Positions 38,092 to 50,110 of a stretch of 64,000 nt of DNA are shown piece by piece (position 1 is the stretch's first letter; each line of letters begins with the position of its first letter). The notes below the pieces were generated by a model. That model was given only the letters and a program-made list of their open reading frames with translations, was not told where the DNA came from and ran no database searches. Origin of the DNA: Tetrahymena elliotti 4EA (Eukaryota > Ciliophora > Oligohymenophorea > Hymenostomatida > Tetrahymenidae); contig JH720352.1 of the NCBI GenBank assembly GCA_000231825.2, positions 245,182-309,181 on the forward strand. Reading direction: 5' to 3'. The position numbers were made by a program, and so were the translations under genes.

Positions 38092-39251
38092 TCTACTTAC
38101 TGATTTTTAGAGTTTTGCTATTTTTTTCACTCTTTCCTTAATTCAGAAATTCTTGAAACTATAAAAAACTTTCTTCGTTTTTAATAGTATGCCAAAGTAA
38201 TAACGTATATCTTAAACCAAAATAGACTTAAATGTACAAATCAAAATGAATGTGTATTTGCATGTAAATGCAAAATTTTTAGTATTTTTGTACTTTATCT
38301 TAAAACCAGTAATTCAAAACTTATTTTCAAAAATCTATTTAATAATCTTTTTGAATAACAACACCTTTAGTTATTAAAATAAAAATTTATTTAAAATATT
38401 CTAATTTAAATTATCTTTGAATTGTAATGAAGATTAAAAAAATTATTGATTTTAGAGCTTATAAAAGATAAACAAGAGATTTAAAATTAAAAATTGAAAT
38501 CATTAAGTATTAAAAATTTTAAATAAAAATAAAAATTAATTTCCTCCTAAGTATTTGAATTTTATTTGAAAATTTCTTATTAAAAATAAAATTAATTTTG
38601 ATAATGAACATTTTTTCGATTTTAGAATTGAAAATTTTTAATTTGAATATATTCAGTTTATTGAAAACAATAAAAATTTAATAATAAATACAAAAATTTT
38701 TTGTTCTTTATTAAATTAATAGTTTCAATTTGATTTAATTAAAAATATTATAATCCTTTATATCTTAATATGATCATATGTTTTGAAAAGATTAATAAAT
38801 AGTGTAACCAGGATTTCTAATAAAAGTTACAAAAAAGTAACTTCATAAATTTTTAATAATTTTTTTCATTTTTAAATTTAGAAAAATAATTTTTCAAATC
38901 ATTTAAGGTTTGAATTTGAAATATCTTAAACAAATAAATTTTTTTTACATTTTGTATTTTAATTAACAAGATTTATTGATACTCTATATATGATGATTTA
39001 TTGATTCTTATATATGATGATTTATAAAGTTAATTTGAGTTTCTGAGGTATTTTAGCGCACTTTTAATATTTAAATAGAAAAATTTGATCTAAATGGAAA
39101 TTGGGAGTTTGAACTATTTTTAAAAAAGAAATTTTCAAAAAATCAAAAAATCTTATATCACCATAAAACAATTAATTAGTAAATAAAATCAAAAAAATCA
39201 TTTGATTGAGTATTTAATTTTAGATAGCTAAAGGAGATAGCCATTTTATAA
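38092..39251. other. AT-rich divergent intergenic region
   Basis: About 1.1 kb between divergently oriented genes. It contains a short tandem pair of TATATATGATGATTTAT-like units near 38984-39025 and long A/T runs, with no exon. Promoters of both neighbours should lie here. Confidence 0.5.
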
Positions 39252-41953
39252 ATGTATAATCAAAATAGAATGATAGGTCGCCCTGGCATGATGTAAAATC
39301 AGCAAGGAGCAATGGGAGCTAATCTAGCCAACAATGGAAGAATGTTAGGATAAAATAGCTACATAATGAATTAGCAAAATAGCTACAATTAGTATTAATA
39401 GAATACTTAAAATATGATGATGATGTAACAATAACAACAGTAATAGTAATTATTCCTTAATGGAATTAAAACTTGCAAATGGCATAAGGGTTAAACTTAT
39501 ATAGCCATATGCTCTTATGATTAATGCAAAATGGGTAGACTCTGTTGTCTAAGATGTATGGTTTCAAAACATACAGATCACACCCAACATCTCATCTTAT
39601 TAGATGAACTTAGAGACTCTGATTTGATGTCTCTATCAGTACCTACTAATTGGACTAACACCTTAGGTAAATAAATTTAAATTATAAAGAATATTAAAAT
39701 TGACAATTCTGATTGTAATTATTACTAAGCAAATATTTAAGATTAAAATTTAAAATAGTTTAATAATAATTAAAAAAATATTTGAATTAATTCTTTAAAA
39801 TAAAAAAAGATATTTTTCAGCTCAAAATGTTTTATAATCTAGCAAATTCTAAAAATATTACTTGATGTTTTGAAAAAAAACATGTATTATTCACCTTCAT
39901 GCAGCTTTTTCGATATTTAATTCCTTTTTTAATTAGAGTTTATTCGCATAATTAATTAAAAATTATCAATTATTAATTACCATCTTAACAAATTTTGTTT
40001 GATTTTTGATAAAAAATGCCAAATTCAATTAAAAAAAGCATGGAGAAATGTTTATATTTGATTAGATATTCATTTTTTATCTGTCTTATTAAGAATTTGA
40101 TTCATTTTTAAATGATTAAAATAGGCCCTTTAAAAGATGATATCCAATCAATGATAAGAATTTGCAGGGTTAGTGATGTTTCAAGTTATTTACAATGCTA
40201 AGAAGAAGAGACTTAGAAGATTGATGAAATGTTTGATACCTTTACTAAGGAAATAATCGAAGATATTGAGAAATTAAGAAGTCATGTCAAGGGAATTTGC
40301 ATTGATAAAAATCAGACTTGTGTTGAAAGATTTATAAAACTTGCTGAAACTCTCAGAAAGGTTTTAAATCCTGAAAATTTATTGAACATAGTTGATGAGT
40401 TCATAAATGAAAATAGCACAAAGAATGAGTAAATATAAAAATCTAAGAATGTTATGTTGCAACAATAATAATCAGAGTAAGAGTTAGAAGATTAGCTTAA
40501 TACCTTCTTCACCACTGCAAGAGTTTCTCAAGAAGACTAAGAAAATATTTATAAAAATTATGGTTTCCTATGCAAAAAAGAATAGCAAGGATAAATTGAT
40601 ATGAGTTCATAAAATTATTTCAATTGGAATGCTCTGAATGAAATAAGAGAATAAATGAGAAATATTATGCAAAACAAAATTAAATTTGCTGAAATCTTCT
40701 TCCCAGATTAAGTTCTCTACAATAAATATGAAAATCTAGATAAGGTACGCTCTTTAACAAGTGTTTATGATGAAATTACTACCTCAGTAGGATAGATAAC
40801 AAGTAAATAATTTTTAAATTATTAAGATATTATTTTTTAATGAAATTTTTTTATAAAATTCTTAAATAAATAAATAGATGTTGAACCAATAGATAATGAA
40901 AGATTTATGATTATTAGAGATGTAGATTTAATGGAAGTATGGAATATTGATTAGCATAAGAAAGAATATTCTTACTGTATAGCAGGTCCAAAATCACATA
41001 TAATCCCTATTAAAACTAAGAGTAAATTACTAGTGGCTTATGCTTCTGCACTTTAGACTTCAATTCAAATTGCTGATACCTAAAGTAGAAAGATAATCAA
41101 GAGCTTTAGTTTACCTAATGCAGCTAAATAAATAAAGTTATTGTCAGCAAAAGATGAAAATGGCACAATAGTAGATTAAATTTTACTTGCTATTTTACTT
41201 GATACAGGAGAAGTTAAAATTATTAATGTAAGCAAAAATGTTATTATTGATCTGAAGAATAAAAACACTACTTTTATGGAGATATTGCCTGAGATAAGGT
41301 GTTATTAATAATAAATGTTTGATGATCCTTAAATACAATAATAATAGCTCTAAGCTTCTTAAGGAATTATAAGTTCTTATGGAATAATTACAGCATCAAA
41401 TGATTTGCTTAGTGTATGGTACCCTTTATCTTCAAAATGTGTTAGAAATATTAAAGTTGTAATGAAACCTAATGAAACTCTCAAGCAAATTGGTTCCTTC
41501 GAAATAACTAATTACGAAAAACAATAAACTTTCTTTTCTGATAGTGTTGCAGGTTGTCCCTCAAAAACTGCTATAGTAATGTTAACCAATAAATCATTGA
41601 GAATATTCAATTGGTTTAAGGCTAATTGTGTAAGAGAAATTCCTGTTGAAGACCATAATAATTTCCATATCTTATAGAGTTTCATTTAAAAGGAATTGAA
41701 AAACATTTTCTTACTATACAATGTTGGAGAAAATAAACCTGCAGAATATGCTACTTGTGATTGGAGTACACAAAAGGTAGAGTATTGGAACAGTGGTAGT
41801 CTCACTAACTTTACATGCATTAAAACTCTTAACTAACATAAAATTCTAGAAATAGGTAAGCACAACGCTAAGGGGTCTGACTCCAAAAAGACCAATAACA
41901 ATTCTAATATAATGACATTCGAAGTGAGAGCAAGAATTAAGTCTCTTAATTGA
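39252..41953 (+). CDS. B-box-like zinc-finger protein, 722 residues
   Basis: Exons 39252-39666, 40125-40802 and 40878-41953 give 723 codons with exact phases. Domains in order: a Q/N/M-rich disordered lead of about 75 residues (tandem Met and Gln runs); a Cys/His cluster at about 78-125 of B-box type (CKWH, CSYDQC, LCCLRC, KHTDHTQH); a helical stretch with FTKEIIEDIEKLRSHVKG that could be the coiled coil usual after a B-box; then a long beta-rich C-terminal half with repeated short strands (SLPNAAKQIKLLSAKDENG, LLAILLDTGEVKIINVS, FEITNYEK, MLTNKSLRIFNWF). That half suggests a beta-propeller-like or NHL-like fold, although I cannot assign the blades. No RING finger is seen before the B-box. 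Start is the first ATG after a TGA-bearing spacer; stop TGA 41951-41953. No function is assigned. Confidence 0.75.
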
Positions 41954-42930
41954 TTTCAAAAAATCCTAAGTTTAATTAAAATTAATCATTAATTTAAGTG
42001 TAAACTTTTAAAATAAAAAACAATAAATAATATATAAAATAAAAAACTAAATATAACCAAGTTATGAAAAGCATTTTATAAATTAGATAATCAAACAAAA
42101 AAGGATTTACCTACATGTTTGGTTCAACATAATATTCTTTTTGGAGTCTTCAAAATTATTCTTAACTAAAAGCATTTTGTATTTAATAATTAATATTTAT
42201 TTTTAAAATTTATCTATTAATTTAGTTAATTATCATTTTATATAAAATTTCATAATAGTTTTAGTATTAGTGTATGTGTGTGTGTTTCAATTTATTTTCA
42301 AATTTTAAACTGTTTGATTAAAAGAGATCATTCATAAATTTTTTATAATTACAAAATAAATTTTCATTTATAACAATAACCATTCTTCTATTCTTCTATG
42401 GTATTAACTTCTCCTACTTTTCTAAGTTTCTATGAGCCATGAAATATCTATTATCATAATAATTGTTTGATATTAATTTCTCTTCTTCTTTAAATAATTT
42501 AATTGTTTTTAATTCTTTTCTTCTTAATTTAAGATTTACCTTATTTTTTAAATTTTGATTAAAAAAAAGCAGTAATTTAAATAATTTATTTAAACAAATA
42601 AATTAATAAAGAAATTTTTATATTTTTTGACAAAAATAGCTTTTGTGGGAGTCTTTTAAGAATAAACTATTAATGTAATTTTGAATTTTAATTTTAAGAG
42701 TGAATAGTTTCTACTTAGCAACTCTTATTTGACAATTTAATCAATCGAATCATTTAATATTGGATAATCTTATCTATTATCAATCTATAAATTTTAATGA
42801 TGAAAATTAATAGACATTTTCTTAAAAAATTCTTGTGGAGTTATAAATTTATAAATAGAAGCATAGTTACTAAAAATTTAATCAATATTTATTTTAAATT
42901 TCGTATTTTTTAGATGATTTATTATAAAAA
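41954..42930. other. AT-rich spacer
   Basis: About 1 kb. It includes a GTGTGTGTG run near 42275 but no recognisable gene. Confidence 0.5.
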
Positions 42931-42934
42931 CTAA

Positions 42935-43457
42935 ATGATTTTACAAAGTAAAAATAAAAACTTAGCTGTGTTTAGATTTCTCTTACACTTTTTGTTTACT
43001 TAAAAATTTAAATTTTATTAGCTTAACTTTAGTACAACCAAGCTATAAGTTAAATTTCAGAAAAAATAATCCTCTGAATGATGAAAAATTAAAATATATC
43101 AAAAATGAAAGGAGGAACTTCAAAAATTACCTTTAGAATAATAAAAAATATAATGACAAAAATAGCGGAGAGCGATAATTTGCTTTATAAAGGATAAATA
43201 ATATAAACTGCAAATGTAAGTGCATTTTCAGTCAAATCTAAAACCAAAGGTGTTAATTTAATATTAAAGAGTGTTATGATAAATAGTGTAATTATGCAAA
43301 AGTTAATTACAAAAAGAATAATAATTAATAATGTTTGAATGTATCCTTCCTTCTATCTATATTAAATTCCAGCGAAAAGAAAACATCAGCAAAAAGATTA
43401 ATGTTAGGGTTTATAAAAATAATATTTTGTTGCTTGATTTTTCTCATTCTTGATTGA
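42935..43457 (+). CDS. doubtful Cys-rich ORF
   Basis: From about 43054 to TGA 43455-43457 the plus strand carries an open frame. It has a charged K/N/R part (NDEKLKYIKNERRNF), a Cys cluster (NCKCKC, QRCQ, KECYDKQCNYAK, QQCLN) and a hydrophobic end (GFIKIIFCCLIFLIL). A possible first exon starts at ATG 42935 with a leader-like hydrophobic segment (LAVFRFLLHFLFT), but I could not confirm the splice. Composition differs clearly from the flanking spacer. It may be a small secreted or membrane Cys-rich protein, or a relic. Confidence 0.35.
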
Positions 43458-43649
43458 TTTTGTTATGCATGCTCACCCATACTTTAATAATTAGTTTATA
43501 TTCTTAAAATTATGTTATTGATTGACTGAAGAAGAGTGAGTGACTTATTTAGTTATTAAAATCTTTAAAAAATTAACAAAATAAAAGTTGAGTTTAAATA
43601 AACATCAAAACTAATAGCATCATTAATTTAGTGTAATAGTGTAAGTAGG

Positions 43650-46600
43650 ATGAATAATCCTGATTAGTATGGATCTGTTAAGAAAAAATCTAACATTTCT
43701 TCTTAGTAAGCAGGGCCATAGGCATTAGTGTAAGATCCTTAAATATAGCAAGCTAAATCGGACCATGCAGCACCATCTGCATATTCAACATCTTAATTTT
43801 CTACCATTTCAATGCGTGATAATAATGCTTCATTTAATCAAAATGGAGTTTTGCAACAAGCAAACTAATATAGATTAGATTTGAGTGGAAGTAAAAAGGA
43901 GTAAGGCTTAAGCGATTAAGATTATAAAGGAACTAGCATGATTAAGAATAAGCAAATTGATATAAAAGACTTCTAGATGGAATCTGATCCTATTAATGAA
44001 AATAAGGTAAATAGATAAAAATAAAGTGGCTCTAAAATAAAAAACCAAAATAGTCTTGAATCTAAAAAATCCATTTAAAAGTCTAATTCTGATTCTAGTG
44101 ATCCATAAATTATCATTCAGTATAATTCAGATGAAGAAGAAGAAGATGAAGACAGTGAAGAAGATATTCCTAATAACAATAATAATAATAAACTTCATAA
44201 TGGTGAGGAAGAATATAAAAATAATTCCACACAAAATGATAACTTTTCATAGAACAACGTAAATACAAATGGAGCTCAAAAGTTTTAGGGAGAAAGAAGA
44301 TTCAGTGATAACAGATAGTAAGTTGATTAGTATTCTTAAAATGGTGTTAACAAAAAATTAAATTAATCTCCTTTCTAACACCCTAATAATCCCAATTAAT
44401 CATCAAGAGCTTCTCCTATTAGTTAAAATAAGAGTATAAATGGAAATTTTTATTAAAGCGAAAATGTAGATAAAAATTAAGAAAATAAGAAGCATTACAA
44501 AGATTATCCTTCTAAAGATAATGAGGAAGACTTTGAGGAATATAACATTTAAGCTAGCTCTAAAGTAGAAAATTAAATATAGAATATTAATGACCAATAT
44601 CCTCCCTTTACTCTGAATTCAGCTTCTAACAATGATAGAATAAATGGATTAAATCAAAAGGATCATTAAAATTACTCAAAATAAGGATACAAAATAAATA
44701 CTATACATCTCAATAATCATGAATAATATTTGTAGTAGGGTGTATCAACTTCCACAAACAATTAAGAAGTGGTAAAGTAAAGATCACACTCAAATAACCA
44801 AATAAATGCAAAGAATTTAAATTCTAACACTGAAAATAAAGGCCATCGTGCAAAGACAATATTTGACAGAAAACCAGTTTATGGAGAAACCTAAAACAGT
44901 TAAAATACTCCACAGAACAACAGACTTTCAGTTCTTGAAGAAAAATTCTCTACCGAATAAAGTGATAGACTAAATGAATAGCAATTTACTAGCTATAATA
45001 CAAATTGGAATCAAAGTATTTCTCCAGATAAATAAAATCGTTTATCCAACCAAATCAACAACAAAGAAACCAACAGTAACAACTTTATTTCATTATTTTA
45101 CAATTTAAAGACTAAAAAATTCCAAAAAAACTTAAATTTTTGAGTAAACCTAAAAGTTATTTCTTTATTTCAAATAAATCTTTTAAATTTTATTGAATAG
45201 TAAGATTTTTATTTATTCGCTTAAAATAAAAAATTACTTTGGAATTAAAATTACCATAAACCATGATAAATGTTTTAAAATAGAAAGAATTAATAGATAA
45301 ATTTTTTTTTTTTAAATTAATTAAGTTTTTAACATATTAAAAATATGTATCATTTAAATTGAAATTTTCTTAAACCTTCAGCCTTATTTTTAAGATAGGC
45401 ATCATCTATAATTTAAATAGAAAAGACGTTAGCATTTTATCTAATTTGATTTGTTAAATTTAATGAAATTAATTTAAGGATAGCAAAATTTAATTTGCTT
45501 CTTTCAAAAATGCTAGTGATATTACTTTATCATAACTGCATATAAAATTTTACTTATTTGTAATATAGATAGCTTTTATAAAGAGAAAGAGGGAGACTAG
45601 TTAGAAAGTGAGGCAAATCATTTGTATAATGCAAATTAACAAAAAGATAAGGAAAGTTTAATATAATTTGAAGATGCATCAAAAGAAAATAGCTTTAACT
45701 CTAAGGATAAGAGAAAGCTTTCATTCAATCAGCATGAAGATCATGTGATATAAAGGAATGCTTTAAATAAAGAATCTTTTGAAATTCATTATAGCAATCA
45801 TAAATAAAATTAAATGTTTTTAGATTCTTCACATTAGCTAAAAGAAATAGAAGAGAGTTAGCTAAAGAGAATAATATCAGATACAAGTAATTCTTTAAAT
45901 CTTAATTATTTCAAAATAACTTATTTCATTTTTTAGATCATCAAAAGAAAAATTTGTTGATGAAAGATGAATTGCTTATCTCTATGTCTAATAATATGAA
46001 TAATGAATTAAATACTGGAAATAAAGATTTAGGGAAGCACATAGGAAAAGAAATATTGATTATTTCTAATAACAATGTAAATATCAATTAAAATAGCATA
46101 AATAATTAAGGTGGTGTGAAATAACAATAATCTGAAAGAGTCAACACAAAATCTTCAAGTTAAAGTAAATTACAATCTGGCCTTAACAAACTCGAATTAG
46201 AGTAAAAGAAAGAACGTAAGATATAAAAGTTTTGCTAGAAATTCTTTAAAGATTTGCTTAAGAATCGTTCTGGTGTCCCAACACTAACTTAAAACAACAG
46301 AAAAATGAATTTAGATTCTGAGACGCCAAATCCAGATTACAATGTAAATAGATCAGCCAAAGAAGGACTACTAAATGAAGGTAACTTGATTACATTTTTA
46401 TTTGAGATAAAATAACACTTAACTTAAATAATTAAGATCTTAGAAAAGAATTATACAACATTGAAGAACATCAAAAATACAGAAGGGTCATGGATTAGTT
46501 TTTAAAGAAATTTAACAAAAATCCTAAAGAAGCTATTTAGTTTTTGATTGAAAATTAATTGTGTGATGATTCTGATGAAGATATTGCCTATATGCTTTTA

Positions 46601-49109
46601 ACAACTGAAGGTCTAAACAAAGAACAATTAGGTTAATTTTTTGGAAGCAATAAAGAAAGAAATTAGTTAATTTTAGAAGCTTTTTGTGGGCTTATGGATT
46701 TTAGGAATTTGAGATTCGACGAAGCTATGAGACTTTTCTTATCTCGTTTTAGATTACCTGGTGAATCACAATAAATAGATAGAATTGTTTAAAAATTTAC
46801 TAAAGTTTACACAAATGATAATCCAACAATTTTTAAAGATGAAGATACTCCATATATTCTTTGTTACTCTGCTATCATGTTAAATGTTGATGCACATAGT
46901 GAGAAAATAGAAAAAAATAGAAAGATGTAAAAGGCAACATTTGTATAAAATAATCTTTAATGTACAAGAAATGCAGTGTCTAAAGAATTTATAGAATAAT
47001 TGTATGATAATATAGTTAAAGAAAAGTTTGAAACTAAGGTAGATTACATTGAAAAAATTTACTCAAGAGTGCCTATTGATTCTATGAAAACTCAATTTGA
47101 TGGATAAAATCGTATTCGTATTATTAAAGAACTTTAAAATGGATCTAATTTTCTAAAGTATGGAAGATATGGTAAACCTCATATGCGTAAAGTATTCATA
47201 AACGAAGCTAGAGATAAAATAGTTTGGTGCCAAGTAGTTGAATAACCATAATAAAACCACCCTATTTTAAAAAATAAAAATCCAAAGCAACCAGTTGCTG
47301 ATAAAAAGCCACCAGTTCCTGAAAAAAGAGTTAAGTAAAGATACATCTTTATCAAGGATATAACTGATCTAACCTTAGGAAGTAATGCTACTGAGGTTAT
47401 GAAAAAGAATAATGTTCCTCCTGAATTTGATTAATTCTGCTTCTCAATTATTACGTCAAAAAGAACTTTAGACTTAAAATGTAATGATATGGATACTAAA
47501 TTTAAATGGATAGCTTTTCTTTATAATGATTTAAATGATAAAAGATAACAAAGAAAAAATAAAGCCAACTTAACTCCTGAATAAAAATAAGTTAACTAAG
47601 AGCGCATAAATGAGATTTGGAGACTGGATGTCTTCTCAAAATGGGAAGATCATTGGGATTATGCAGCTTCTAAGCCTAAAAATATTACAAAATATGATAG
47701 GAAAATTTAAAAATCTAATTTTTTCTCCTCAATATGCTCATGTCTTAAAAAAGGTTAAAGTGGAAATATCAAAAGTTTAAATGACGAAAATAATTCTAAC
47801 AATAGCCAAGGACCTATTGGATCTAAAAAAGATTATGAAGAACTAGATCTTGCTCACTAAAATAATAAATCCTTACTTCTTATTTCTCTCTGGAAAATAG
47901 GAATGCCCAAATGGGTTAGAAAGACAATTTGGCCTATCAGTATAGGAAACCGTCTTGAAATAACTGAAAATCTGTACAAAATATTGCTTAAACAAGTTTA
48001 AGTTTCAGAGAGCAACATAGGAATAGCAAACAATTAGATAAGTAAAACTATTTATTTTTTTATTTAATTTTCAACAAAAAAATCATTAATAGATATTTAA
48101 AACATAAAAGTATTAAAGTTATTCTTATTAAAAACTTTAAATATCTCTGATAATGTCTAATTTATTAGCTTAAATTATCAAATTTTCCAGATTTAAGAAG
48201 AGTATAAAAATAGAAATAAGAAACCTTTTAAATATTAAAAATATTTAAATATCCTAACAAAATTCATGATTAACAACTATTTTTTTTGCTCCAAAAAACA
48301 AATTAATAAAATATTATGCTGATAAATAAGGAAGAGATCTAAAATATAAATTGATAAGTTTTTTTTCCTTATTTTATTAATAAATTATTTTTTTTAATAA
48401 ATAATTAGTGATTTCAATAGAGAAAATGAAAGCTGATTTAAACAACCGCAGTTCTAAAAGATTCTTTTCTTCGTTTAATGCCCCTTAACTAAAAATGCTA
48501 GAGAATGTATTAAGTGCATTTATTTTTTATAGGCCAGATGTAGGGTATATTAATGAAGCTATGCCTAATTTAGCTGCAGTGTTGATTTCTTAGTTGGATG
48601 AGGAATATACTGTATTTAAAGCTTTTATAAATTTACTACACTCATATCACTTTTTGACATTTTTTAGAGGAGAAATGAGTGAAATTAAATGGAGAGTATA
48701 ATTTTTTAATGAGTACCTTTAAAAGAGAATGCATTTAGTGTTGTCTCATTTTAAAGCACTTGATTTAAGCTCTGAATTATTTCTTATGCATTGGTTTTTG
48801 AATCTATTTTCTAATGTCTTTGATTAAGAAACTGTGCTTAGGATTTGGGATAACTTTTTACTTGAAGGAGAAGTATTTGCTTATAAAGCTGGTATTGCAT
48901 TTATAGAATATTTTCATTTAGAGTTTAAAATGGCAACATTTGATGATGCCATTAATTTCCTTAAAAACCCACCAGATGATATATTCTGCTCAGATTTGTA
49001 CTTTGATATTATTGAAGATATAAAAATACCAGTAAAAGATTTTAATGATCGTTTAGATTAGCAGAACGTTGCTAAATTAGCACCTTATATCTTATAATAA
49101 TTATTATGA
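43650..49109 (+). CDS. Sec7 (ArfGEF) - PH - TBC (RabGAP) fusion protein
   Basis: Exons 43650-45075, 45569-45886, 45937-46380, 46437-48041 and 48409-49109 are all joined in phase 1 and give 1,497 residues. Residues 1-730 are disordered, Q/N/S-rich, with an acidic patch (YNSDEEEEDEDSEEDIP). A Sec7 domain spans about 745-935 (KEAIQFLIENQLCDDSDEDI, the catalytic Glu finger in FRLPGESQQIDR, and YILCYSAIMLNVDAH). A PH-like domain follows (RYIFIKDITDLTLGS to KFKWIAFLYND). A TBC domain spans about 1210-1450 (GMPKWVRKTIWP, RPDVGYINEAMPNLAAVL, MHWFLNLF, LRIWDNFLLEG). Sec7 loads GTP on Arf; TBC stimulates GTP hydrolysis by Rab, so one protein may couple the two switches. The TBC Gln finger (usual YxQ) reads YIN and the Arg-finger motif is irregular (ADLNNR), so GAP activity may be altered. 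I recall TBC-Sec7 (TBS) proteins described in ciliates. Confidence 0.9.
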
Positions 49110-49456
49110 TTATTAAATTAAGAAAAAAGGTTTTAAGAAATTAAAGAAAGATATGTAGTAAATAAAAAAATTATTTTAAATAATACAAAACAAACATATA
49201 ATATCCCCCTTTTGGAGTGATACATACTAATTTATATTCAAAAATAAATAAATAAATATATTAACTTAAAATTTAACACCAATTAATTCTATACTGTTTA
49301 ATTCACATGTATTTGTAATTACATTATTATTCTCTTCTTAAAAATTAAAATAAAAATCTCAATAATAACTAACTAAATCTTTTCAAAAGAATTTTTTTCT
49401 CTTTTCCTCTTTCTTTTATGTAAATAAATTTAATCTTTTTCTAAAAATAAAAAAAT
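49110..49456. other. short AT-rich spacer
   Basis: Nothing recognised. It separates the 3' end of the Sec7-TBC gene from the tRNA gene, which ends in a T run. Confidence 0.5.
49446..49456 (-). terminator. Pol III T-run terminator of tRNA-Val
   Basis: On the minus strand the sequence just after the tRNA reads CATTTTTTTA, a seven-T stop signal in the usual position. Confidence 0.75.
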
Positions 49457-49528
49457 GATTCCTCCGAGGTTTGAACTCGGGACCTTCAGTGTGTTAGACT
49501 GACGTGATAACCACTACACTAAGGAATC
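49457..49528 (-). tRNA. tRNA-Val (anticodon AAC)
   Basis: A complete 72-nt cloverleaf on the minus strand: acceptor stem GATTCCT/AGGAATC (7 bp), D arm with AGTGTAGTGGTTATC, anticodon stem TCAGT/ACTGA with loop CTAACAC (anticodon AAC, Val), variable region AGGTC, T arm CCGAG-TTCAAAC-CTCGG. The T loop starts TTCAAAC, as expected for internal box B. No encoded CCA and no intron. A run of seven T follows three bases after the 3' end, a normal Pol III terminator. Confidence 0.96.
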
Positions 49529-50110
49529 GAACACAGTAGTTAATCTTACATCAGATTTTATCTGCACTAGTAAATATTTTGGGAAATGTAATATTACCAA
49601 AAACACTTTAGTTGTTCTTTTTTTCCATTTTTTAAAAGTTAAATTAAATTTTCATTGAAGAATTAGTTTATTAGCATTTTCAAAAATAAAATTTCATTTA
49701 AAACTTACTAATAACTATTTATAAAATCGTAATTGCAAAATTTGAATTTTATATTAAATTCATTTGGTATTAAAGCAATTAATTTTGACTTTATCTAATT
49801 TTTCTCTCAATTATCATCTATCAATTTAGTGAGTAAAAACTTATAAAAATTATTTTTTTTAATTCTTTACCATTCATTCTCATTTCGGATTCAAATTAAT
49901 TTAAATAAATTGATAAGATAATGAATCAATTTTGATAAATTAAGGTTTTTTTATTATTAAAAAATTAAATTTAATATAAATCATGATATTTGATAAAAAA
50001 TAAAATTAATTTTTTGTAAATAAAAAGAAAAAGATCATTTAATTAAATTTAGATTTAATTAATTGAAAATATTTAAAAAAATTTTTAAATAAAAAAGAAA
50101 ACATAATAAA
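49529..50110. other. AT-rich spacer upstream of tRNA-Val
   Basis: Nothing recognised on either strand. Confidence 0.5.
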
